Assembly: GCA_052390415.1 (NCBI GenBank)
Contig: JBQTGY010000113.1
Span: 1 to 8,815, forward strand
Direction of reading: 5' to 3'
Source of the DNA: JANNWF01 sp052390415
GTDB lineage: Bacteria > Pseudomonadota > Gammaproteobacteria > Xanthomonadales > Xanthomonadaceae
DNA: 8,815 nucleotides
Below, piece after piece: positions 1 to 6,041 of this stretch; the stretch's first letter is position 1; every line of letters begins with the position of its first letter. Position numbers and translations under genes: made by a program. A model generated the notes under the pieces. It did no database searches, was not told the DNA's origin, and saw only the letters and a list, made by a program, of their open reading frames with translations.

Positions 1-125
1 GGCTCCTTTATGCCGATCCTCAAGTGGCTCGTTTAAGGCGATCCTGGAGTGGCTCCATTACGCCGATCATCGACTGGCTCCATTACGCCGATCCTGGAAT
101 GGCTCTATTGGGGCGGTCGGTGACA
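1..125. repeat. Five tandem 25-bp repeats, probable IS21-family terminal repeat region
   Basis: Five imperfect copies lie exactly head to tail with a 25-bp period, starting at 1, 26, 51, 76 and 101. Each begins GGCTC, and the core is close to GGCTCCATTACGCCGATC. The fifth copy is the most diverged and ends in GGTGACA at about 125. From memory, similar repeats lie between istB and the right end of IS21-family elements in Burkholderia, Ralstonia and relatives, which often carry multiple terminal repeats and a 3' CA. The istB gene would be left of the window. The alternative is a plasmid iteron array, which is less likely because no replication gene is visible. The repeat itself is certain; the IS21 assignment is moderate. 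Confidence 0.6.
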
Positions 126-682
126 CACGGTGCGTCCAGGTTTCCTGAATTACTTCGCGCGATGACAACCGCTGCCCCAACATATCCAACTTGGTTCGCT
201 CACCGAGCCCGGTCGCGCTGTTGTTGAACACCTGAGGAATCACCACCGGCACATCGCTTGGCTAAACGTTTTCGCCCAACATTCCCAAATTGCGTCGATA
301 GTTGAGGGTCACCGCACCGACAGCAAGGCTCCCAAGAGACCTGAGCCACGATCACGTCAGCACCGATAGACCTAGGCCGATGTCACGCTTCGGACAAGAA
401 ACTTGAGCCACGATCTCGCATCAAGATGGGCACACCAATTGTTGGCTGCGCAATAAGTTGGGCAGCCATAGCGCACAGAAGCGACTGTCCAGCGCATCAC
501 AGTCTGCCGCATGCCCGACTCCACGCGGGCAGATCGCTGCACAAATGACGCACATGCAGTCATTCCGCCCCCGGACAGCGTGAAGCGGATCTCTCCTGCG
601 CGAATTCTGAAGGACTCTGGCGATCTGATCCCCTCAGGATTCATGCACGCCGCACAGGTCCAGTTGTCGGTAGTTCGCTGGT
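126..682. other. Region without a supportable gene
   Basis: Short open frames exist on both strands (for example 372-644 minus and 511-702 plus), but none resembles a known family or has a convincing ribosome binding site. The only structure I see is an 11-bp direct repeat, GAGCCACGATC, at 343-353 and 405-415. The stretch may be decayed sequence between the insertion-sequence end and the kfrA-like gene. Confidence 0.4.
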
Positions 683-1597
683 TTAGGTCTTCCTCTGTCT
701 AGAAGCACCAGGTGATTTCAGCTTCTTGATTTCCTCCCGCAAAGCCTTCACCAACCCGGGGTACTCCTCCAGCCGATCAAGTCTTCGTTCCACCGACTGA
801 AGCTGGGCCTTGAGCCTTATGGCTTCAGCCTCAGAGTGTTGCCTGGCTTGGATCGCCGCAGTCAGACGGCGCTCAGCCGTCTCAGATGCCTTGGTCGATT
901 GGCGCTCCAGTTCGGCAAACCTGCGTTTGGCGAGCTTCGTTTCCTCGCGCGCTCGATCAATTTCAGTGCTCGAACGCGCTTCGACCGCTCGAACGTAGTC
1001 CGCAGCCTTGGACGCTTCGAGCAGGGTCTCTTGTTCTCGCTGCATATGAAGCGCTCTCTGCGCTCTCACGTCTGCGGCGAGTGCCTCTCGTTCGGCCTCC
1101 GACAGTTCCAGGCGCTTACGGTACTCGGAGATGTGGCTTTGAAGCTGCCCGATGATCTGGTCTTGATCGATCTCCCTTGATTCTGCCCGGTGCCGAGCCG
1201 ATCGATCTTCAGAAGCGGCAGCTTCCACCGCGGCAACATGCTCCTGAAGCTGGCGCATCTGGCTTACTGTGGCGGCACGTTCCTCTTCCAAACAAGCCCG
1301 CTCGGAGGCCATATCGGCTGAAGCCAGCCTCCGGGCGCTTTCCAGCGCGCTCCCCCACAACGCGCTCGCCGCATCCACTACGTCTTTTGGGGCTTGTGGA
1401 AGTGCCAACTTGGCTTCCTGGGCAATCAACCGCTCACCGAGCCTGCTCCACCAGTCGTTCAACAGTCTCACCAGCGTGTTCGGTGAGCCGGTCCCTAGGT
1501 GCGACCTCACGCGCTCGATCGTCGGCCGCTCGCCAGCCTTCAAGAGTGCATCAGCGGCCACATCGACCTGTGCTTGGGTGACTCCTGTTCGTGCCAT
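683..1597 (-). CDS. kfrA: KfrA-family DNA-binding protein with long coiled coil
   Basis: The 304-aa protein starts with a KfrA_N-type helix-turn-helix region (about residues 1-115). It opens MARTGVTQAQVDVAADALL, followed by GERPTIERVRSHLGTGSPNT and a conserved NDWWSRLGERL. From about residue 95 to 295 it is an almost uninterrupted alpha-helical coiled coil rich in Glu, Arg, Ala and Gln, with a basic tail. KfrA of plasmid R751/RK2 is a dimeric DNA-binding autorepressor whose coiled coil helps plasmid maintenance. The ATG has a strong Shine-Dalgarno, GGAGGTGA (1599-1606 in complement), just upstream. The gene diverges from the tyrosine recombinase and probably regulates the shared intergenic region. 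The symbol marks the family only; this may be a chromosomal island homologue and not a plasmid stability gene. Confidence 0.85.
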   Translation of the reverse strand: MARTGVTQAQVDVAADALLKAGERPTIERVRSHLGTGSPNTLVRLLNDWWSRLGERLIAQEAKLALPQAPKDVVDAASALWGSALESARRLASADMASERACLEEERAATVSQMRQLQEHVAAVEAAASEDRSARHRAESREIDQDQIIGQLQSHISEYRKRLELSEAEREALAADVRAQRALHMQREQETLLEASKAADYVRAVEARSSTEIDRAREETKLAKRRFAELERQSTKASETAERRLTAAIQARQHSEAEAIRLKAQLQSVERRLDRLEEYPGLVKALREEIKKLKSPGASRQRKT

Positions 1598-1698
1598 TTC
1601 ACCTCCGATTGTGGTGCCCTACCCTCTGGCATCCATAGTCGCGATAATAGATACTTATCACCACTAGACGCCTTATTTCGTATCTTAAACTACATAGT
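1598..1698. promoter_or_regulatory. Divergent kfrA/recombinase intergenic region with inverted repeats
   Basis: This 101-bp stretch is more AT-rich than its surroundings and separates two divergent start codons. It contains AGATAC (1649-1654) paired with GTATCT (1680-1685), GATAA (1643-1647) paired with TTATC (1655-1659), and the small palindrome ACTACATAGT (1689-1698) ending at the recombinase ATG. KfrA proteins bind inverted repeats in their own promoter, so these are candidate operators. I cannot place -35/-10 boxes with confidence. Confidence 0.45.
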
Positions 1699-2778
1699 AT
1701 GAAACAAAAGAACGCCATATCCATTGTGCCCGCTTCCGCGACCACGCTGCTCCTGCCGGAGCAGCTAGCCGCGAAAGCCGCCGATGCGGTGCGAGAACTG
1801 CTCGCCGAAGCAGCTGCCGCCAACACCACGCGCAGCTACGCCACCGCCCTTCGCTACTGGGCTGGCTGGCATCAGGCTCGATTTGGAACCGAGATGACGT
1901 TGCCGCTGAGCGAGGCGACGGTCATTCAGTTTCTGGTTGATCACATCCTTCGCCGGAGCAAAGCTGGCTACGTCACGGAGTTGCCGCCGGAGGTCGACCA
2001 GGCAGTCGTTGTCGCGGGGCTGAAGGCGAAGCTCGGCCTGTTGAAGCTGTCGACCGTTACCCAGCGAGTCGCCGTCCTGTCGACCGCCCACAAGCTCAAG
2101 CGGTTGGACAATCCGTGCGAACTTCCCACGGTCCGCACGCTCTTAAGCCGAGCGCGTCGCTCGTCGGTCAAGCGCGGCGAGCGGCCCACCAAGAAGACTG
2201 CCGTCACACGCCAGGAACTTGAGTCGATGCTGGCAACGTGCGACGACTCTTTCGAAGGGCTGCGCGATGGCGCCCTACTCTGCTTTGGGTTCGCAAGCGG
2301 CGGTCGGCGACGCAGCGAGATTGCCGCTGCAAACATGCAGGATCTTCGGAAAACGAGCGAAGAGAGCTATGTTTACCGACTGGAGCACAGCAAGACCCAG
2401 CAGGCAGGTGTTTCCGCAGGATCGACGCCGGACAAGCCGATCCTGGGTCGGAGCGCCAAGGCGTTGACAGCTTGGCTGGAGGCTTCCGCAATCACAGAGG
2501 GCCCAATCTTTCGCCGGATCTGGAAGAACCGCATTGGCCCTGCCCTGCTGCCTGGATCGGTGGCAAAGATCGTCAAGCGTAGGGCCGCATTGGCCGGGCT
2601 GAGCGGGGATTTTGCGGGACACAGCCTTCGGTCTGGATTCGTGACTGAGGCTGGGAAGCAAGGTATCTCGTTGGCCGCGGTCATGTCGATGACCGAACAT
2701 CGGTCGGTGGCGAGCGTCGTTGGATACTTTCAGGCCGGTGAAGCGCTGGAAAATCCGGCTGCTCGACTCTTGAGCTGA
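1699..2778 (+). CDS. Tyrosine recombinase/integrase
   Basis: The 359-aa protein has the two-domain layout of phage-type integrases. An N-terminal SAM-like core-binding domain spans about residues 30-155 (NTTRSYATALRYWAGWH). The catalytic domain spans about 165-350. All catalytic positions are visible: R204 in GGRRRSE, K232 in SKT, H308 and R311 in HSLRSG, H334 in TEHRS, and the nucleophile Y343 in VGYF. It should therefore be active in strand exchange, as integration, excision or dimer resolution. No convincing Shine-Dalgarno precedes the ATG, so translation may be weak or leaderless. Its head-to-head pairing with a KfrA-like gene suggests the DNA-binding protein controls recombinase expression. 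No att site or tRNA gene was recognised nearby, so the target is unknown. Confidence 0.9.
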   Translation: MKQKNAISIVPASATTLLLPEQLAAKAADAVRELLAEAAAANTTRSYATALRYWAGWHQARFGTEMTLPLSEATVIQFLVDHILRRSKAGYVTELPPEVDQAVVVAGLKAKLGLLKLSTVTQRVAVLSTAHKLKRLDNPCELPTVRTLLSRARRSSVKRGERPTKKTAVTRQELESMLATCDDSFEGLRDGALLCFGFASGGRRRSEIAAANMQDLRKTSEESYVYRLEHSKTQQAGVSAGSTPDKPILGRSAKALTAWLEASAITEGPIFRRIWKNRIGPALLPGSVAKIVKRRAALAGLSGDFAGHSLRSGFVTEAGKQGISLAAVMSMTEHRSVASVVGYFQAGEALENPAARLLS

Positions 2779-2901
2779 GTGCGAGTTGGGTCGCGGTACA
2801 ATTGGAGCAGCTGCAGTTTGCTGGTTAGCAGCATGTGCTCTGCGTGGCGTAAAATCGAATGAGTGAACCAGACTTGGTGGCCAGAACGAGAGCTAGGTCG
2901 C

Positions 2902-2916
2902 CGCATCTGAGATGCG
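2902..2916. terminator. Possible hairpin between convergent genes
   Basis: CGCATC and GATGCG form a perfect 6-bp stem with a TGA loop in the 220-bp gap between the convergent recombinase and WYL genes. No T-run follows on either strand, so it is at best a weak bidirectional terminator. A second small stem (TGCTG-GTTAG-CAGCA, near 2819-2833) lies in the same gap. Nothing else is evident between 2779 and 2998. Confidence 0.2.
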
Positions 2917-2998
2917 TGCTGGAGCGGCGGCATTTCCAAACAAGTGCGCAGCTAGGCGGTCTCCGTACCTGCGTCTTTTCGGGGCGGGTATCTTTGCC

Positions 2999-3889
2999 TT
3001 AGGCAGACGAAGCAGCTTCCCCAAACTCACCTCGCATTTCTAACAGTGCCTCCCGATTGTTGAGCACTACCTGCCGACGCCATGCAGGCAATGCTTCCCG
3101 CGGGATGTCCAACCCGTATTGGCGCTCGAAATACTCGGTCAGGCACAGTCGCATCTCGATGCCAATCATCCCATCGATCATTCCAAAATCCATCTCGATG
3201 GCCCGCTTCTGGCCTTCCGGGAGGTCTGGATGCGGCGCGAGTTCCATGGTGAAGAGCTGGCTCCATGCGCCGTCTAGGCCAGGTTCAATGCCCGATGGGC
3301 GTGTCTCCCGCAACGCCAACATGCGCGCCAGCACAAAGTCCGTAAACATTGACTTCTTGTAGCACCAACTGCGCGCATGCCAACGGGCACCGTCGTACGC
3401 CAGCGCGTGAGGCGCAATCTCCCGCCAGGTAGGCTCGGGGGATGTCATTGACTGGTAGAGAACCCTAATGGCTAGTCGTTGGTGGATGCAGGTCACTATG
3501 GGACGCAATGTCTCTGCATCCATCTTCCTGCGCACTCGCGGGATGGCATCAAATCCGGGCTCCTTGCCTAGCCACGATTCGACGGCCGGCACGGCCTTGT
3601 CTTTGCGCAGCAGCAGTTGACTGAGGTAGTTCCGTGCACTCGGTTCGAAATATTTCGGGGCGAACCCGGGCTGGACCACGTAAGCCTTTCGGCTGCGATC
3701 GAACTCCACATTCCCCGGCGCCAGCTCGGCATACCTCTGCACATCCATTGACGCTTGTGGTGCCGAGATGCCAAAGCGGGCCATGAGATCCTGCCGGTTG
3801 AGCGTGCTCTCCCAGTAAAGCCTGCGCTCTATAAAGGCGAAGCGCTGCAACTGGCTCCAACGTGGTGGCTGAGCGTCAGGTGAGTCCAT
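2999..3889 (-). CDS. capW: WYL-domain transcriptional regulator, CapW/BrxR type
   Basis: The 296-aa protein has an N-terminal winged helix (about residues 10-75, with LNRQDLMARFGISAPQASMD as the helix-turn-helix). A central WYL domain spans about 130-195 (IRVLYQSM, then PHALAYDGARWHARSWC and DFVLARML). A C-terminal WCX-like extension follows. Its length and order match the CapW/BrxR family, dimeric repressors that sit divergently from CBASS, BREX and other defence operons. Their WYL domain is thought to sense an infection-linked ligand and release DNA. A GGAG Shine-Dalgarno (complement of 3895-3898) lies 5 nt before the ATG. The gene points away from the cyclase operon across a 616-bp region rich in dyads, the expected position for its repressor. 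The symbol is by family resemblance; the operator and inducer are not shown. Confidence 0.8.
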   Translation of the reverse strand: MDSPDAQPPRWSQLQRFAFIERRLYWESTLNRQDLMARFGISAPQASMDVQRYAELAPGNVEFDRSRKAYVVQPGFAPKYFEPSARNYLSQLLLRKDKAVPAVESWLGKEPGFDAIPRVRRKMDAETLRPIVTCIHQRLAIRVLYQSMTSPEPTWREIAPHALAYDGARWHARSWCYKKSMFTDFVLARMLALRETRPSGIEPGLDGAWSQLFTMELAPHPDLPEGQKRAIEMDFGMIDGMIGIEMRLCLTEYFERQYGLDIPREALPAWRRQVVLNNREALLEMRGEFGEAASSA

Positions 3890-4091
3890 ACAGGCTCCAA
3901 GAAAATGAACAGAACATAACCAAACTTTCTTAAACTGTGTTCAGTTATCGGTGATATTTGGCAGTCTACTATCGCGACTGCCAGATCCCAAGATGTTGGG
4001 GCATTGGGAGCCGCATCGGCACCATGTTGTGTTCGGCCGTTGGGTCGCCCACTTGGCGCATCGTCAAAGTCCGAAGAAAGAGGGTTCAGAG
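3890..4091 (+). promoter_or_regulatory. Divergent promoter/leader between WYL gene and defence operon
   Basis: The first 70 bp (3901-3960) are distinctly AT-rich in a GC-rich setting, which suits promoters for both directions. A weak plus-strand candidate is TTAAAC (3930-3935), 17 bp from GATATT (3953-3958). On the minus strand, TATGTT is a possible -10 near 3912-3917. Inverted repeats overlap this segment: TGAACA (3906-3911) with TGTTCA (3938-3943), and the stronger dyad at 3959-3983. CCCAA-GATG-TTGGG (3987-4000) could form a small RNA stem in the leader. Promoter boxes are guesses; the AT-rich block and dyads are directly visible. Confidence 0.4.
3959..3983. promoter_or_regulatory. 25-bp dyad, candidate operator for the WYL repressor
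   Basis: TGGCAGTC (3959-3966) and GACTGCCA (3976-3983) are perfect 8-bp inverted repeats separated by 9 bp. The half-site spacing of about one to two helical turns suits a homodimeric winged-helix protein. The dyad lies immediately after the possible -10 of the operon, where bound protein would block transcription. Assignment to the WYL protein rests only on position. Confidence 0.45.
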
Positions 4092-4323
4092 ATGGGCAAC
4101 AACGTTCACATAGTGCCGCATCCCGAAGGATGGGCGGTGAAGATCGAGGGCAACGAGCGGGCCAGCTCTGTGCACCAAACTCAGGACCTGGCCATCGCCG
4201 CCGGCCGCGACCGTGCGCGGCGCGACTCGACTCGACTCGACCGAAATCCTCATTCACGGCGAAAACGGTCGCATCCGCGGACGTGACTCCTACGGCAACG
4301 ACGCCTTCCCTCCGAAAGGGTAG
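4092..4323 (+). pseudogene. Frameshifted DUF2188 gene
   Basis: The first part encodes MGNNVHIVPHPEGWAVKIEG, then NERASSVHQTQDLAIAAGRDRARRDS, a clear match to DUF2188 (small proteins of unknown function, about 70-80 aa). In this frame it then runs into unrelated sequence and stops at 4284-4286. The missing half, TEILIHGENGRIRGRDSYGN followed by DAFPPKG and a TAG at 4321-4323, is intact in another frame. The break is at a GACTC tandem repeat (4224-4238, three units plus GAC). Removing two units or adding one restores the frame, and removing two gives a family-like ARRDSTEILIHG. A good Shine-Dalgarno (AAAGAGGG, 4077-4084) lies 7 nt before the ATG. The gene would be first in the operon. Whether it is dead, a sequencing artefact or slippage-switched is open. 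Confidence 0.75.
4224..4241 (+). repeat. GACTC pentanucleotide repeat inside DUF2188 gene
   Basis: Three perfect GACTC units are followed by a partial GAC. A 5-bp unit changes reading frame with each gain or loss, and this is exactly where the DUF2188 frame breaks. Confidence 0.8.
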
Positions 4324-4505
4324 CGACAGATCAAGTGATAGCGGGCTCTCCGACCGAGCCCTCATCAAGCTACCAACAAGCGCGACAGTGCCCGCCCCAC
4401 CGTTCCACCGGAGGCGTGGCGGCTCCAATAAAGATGAACCGCGATTACCAGCACATTTCATTAGCCGCCGCGGCTAATAAGCGTATGGCAACAGTATGAG
4501 GATGA
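4324..4505 (+). promoter_or_regulatory. Leader upstream of the cyclase gene
   Basis: No gene is seen here. GGGCTC (4343-4348) and GAGCCC (4356-4361) form a 6-bp stem with a 7-nt loop, but no T-run follows, so it may attenuate but is not a clear terminator. A 19-bp palindrome follows at 4460-4478. GAGGAT (4498-4503) is the ribosome binding site for the cyclase. Confidence 0.35.
4460..4478. promoter_or_regulatory. 19-bp perfect palindrome before the cyclase start
   Basis: ATTAGCCGC and GCGGCTAAT are perfect 9-bp arms around a single central C. The site ends 27 bp before the cyclase ATG. As DNA it is an ideal dimer operator; as RNA, a hairpin with so short a loop would be strained. Its binding protein is unknown: the WYL regulator is the nearest candidate, but its sequence differs from the dyad at 3959-3983, so at most one may be the true WYL site. 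Confidence 0.5.
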
Positions 4506-6041
4506 ATGGCTATGGCTACGCACACGTGGGACTACGGGCGCGCGAAGAAGCGTATCGACAAAGAAATAGAAAGCATGAACGGCGCGGAAGTGGTGGAGTA
4601 CACCCGCACCATGTCGCTTAACAGCATTCCGAAGACTAAGGCTTACCGGATGGACGCTGTGCACTTGTACGCAGACATCATCAATCTCGATGACATCCTC
4701 GACAACACAGAATCCGAGGGACCGATTTGCCACAAGCGCACGCTGCGATTCCTCAACCAACACTACCGTGCCGTGCATCGTATCTTGGAAGAATGCGATG
4801 CGATTCGCGTGGACTTCCACAACCAGCGTTTGCACGCAGTTGTGGCAGCCCCCTACAACTCGGAAACGAATGGTGAAGCCAAGCGCGTTCGCAAGGCGGT
4901 CGCCATCGCTCAACTCATCATCGACGTGCTAGATGAAACCGGTGACGACGATGAGAATATTCCGAATGCGAAGGTGGCGGTCGGCATCGACACCGGGACG
5001 GCGCTCGCGGTTAACAACGGGCGTCGGGGCGGGCGCGAGCCACTCTTTCTGGGACCGCCCGCCAATCATGCCGCGAAACACTCGGTGTCCCGGACCCCTG
5101 GGATCTACCTCACCAATGACGCTCGCGCGACTATCGGCCTTAAGTCCGTTGGCGATTCGGTGAACACCGCTATGACCACGTCGGAAATCAAGGACTGTCA
5201 GGACAAGGCCACCTTGGGAGTGACGAAGGAACAGATCGTAAAGGCATGGCGAGCGGATCTGGACAACTCGCCCATCGGCGCTTTCGAGTTTAGTGGCCAC
5301 TCACCGCCCATGAAGACACTCCCCATCAAGGACCTGACCCCCAAGAACTCTCGTCGGCAGGAGGTCCTTTCCATCTATGCCGACATCGATGGATTCACGT
5401 CCTACATCGCAGACCGCATCAATGACAGTGCTGGCGATGTCGTGAAGACGCTGCAAGTGTTGCGCTCTGAACTCGATGCTGCGCTGTACGCCGACTTCGA
5501 AGGCCGCCGCATCCGCTTTATTGGCGACTGCATCCATGGCGTGATATGCGAGGGCACCGCACAGAACACGGATGCCGAGGCGTCGGTCAGCGATGCTACA
5601 CGCGCCGCGGGTGCACTTCGCAGCAGTTTCGAACTGGCAATCGAGCGACTGAAAGCCTATGACGTCGACTGCGGCGAATTGGGATTGGCGATCGGGTTCG
5701 AGTTCGGTCAGACCGCGATAAGTCGCCTCGGCATGAAGGGTGATCGTGTGCGTTGTTGCGTCAGCCGAAGCGTGTTGCGCTCGGAGGAGGAGCAGAAGCG
5801 CTGCGATGGCGAGCAAACCGCAATTGGGCCCAAGGCGTACAACAGGGCTACCAAAGCGGTCAAAGAAACCTTCGGAAGCGACCGCCGCGTCGGGAATCTC
5901 GACTACGCCGATGCCACAGAGCGTCTTGCTGAAAAGGGCGACAAGAAAGCTGCGGATGCAAGAGCGGAAGCCTTCAAGACGTCGCCACCTGCCATAGTGG
6001 CCGGCATTGACCACAGCGTCCGCCCGCACTGTGGAGGCTAG
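4506..6041 (+). CDS. pycC: Pycsar-type class III nucleotide cyclase with two cyclase-like halves
   Basis: The C-terminal half (about residues 285-470) is a class III cyclase of the PycC kind. It has the metal Asp pair D293 (IYADIDGFTSY) and D341 (RFIGDCIHGV), then the family-typical RCCVSRSVLRSE and QTAIGPKAYNRA. PycC proteins make cCMP or cUMP on phage infection. The N-terminal half (about 50-205) aligns by eye as a second, diverged cyclase fold. It has LYADIINLDDIL (D57), VDFHNQRLHAV with Q107 where the second metal Asp should be, and EPLFLGPPANHAAK with N187 and K191 at the transition-state Asn/Arg positions. The C half lacks those last residues, so one composite site per chain is likely. 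GAGG (4498-4501) would serve ATG 4506 (4-nt gap) or in-frame ATG 4512 (10-nt gap). The 3' end overlaps the E2-like gene. Product identity cannot be read from sequence. Confidence 0.85.
   Translation: MAMATHTWDYGRAKKRIDKEIESMNGAEVVEYTRTMSLNSIPKTKAYRMDAVHLYADIINLDDILDNTESEGPICHKRTLRFLNQHYRAVHRILEECDAIRVDFHNQRLHAVVAAPYNSETNGEAKRVRKAVAIAQLIIDVLDETGDDDENIPNAKVAVGIDTGTALAVNNGRRGGREPLFLGPPANHAAKHSVSRTPGIYLTNDARATIGLKSVGDSVNTAMTTSEIKDCQDKATLGVTKEQIVKAWRADLDNSPIGAFEFSGHSPPMKTLPIKDLTPKNSRRQEVLSIYADIDGFTSYIADRINDSAGDVVKTLQVLRSELDAALYADFEGRRIRFIGDCIHGVICEGTAQNTDAEASVSDATRAAGALRSSFELAIERLKAYDVDCGELGLAIGFEFGQTAISRLGMKGDRVRCCVSRSVLRSEEEQKRCDGEQTAIGPKAYNRATKAVKETFGSDRRVGNLDYADATERLAEKGDKKAADARAEAFKTSPPAIVAGIDHSVRPHCGG

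Noticed and set aside
372..644. 90-aa minus-strand open frame downstream of kfrA
   Set aside because: No family resemblance and no ribosome binding site; overlaps another random frame on the plus strand.
4343..4361. GGGCTC/GAGCCC hairpin as a rho-independent terminator
   Set aside because: The stem is good but no T-run follows, and a terminator here would cut the DUF2188 gene from the cyclase.
3829..4461. 210-aa minus-strand open frame across the leader
   Set aside because: It covers the WYL gene start, the promoter dyads and the DUF2188 gene, and its translation resembles no family. The plus-strand DUF2188 match is clear.
4004..4477. 157-aa plus-strand open frame in the leader
   Set aside because: Out of frame with the recognisable DUF2188 sequence and low in complexity; no ribosome binding site.
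5301..6029. 242-aa minus-strand open frame
   Set aside because: Antisense shadow of the cyclase gene caused by GC-rich codon use.
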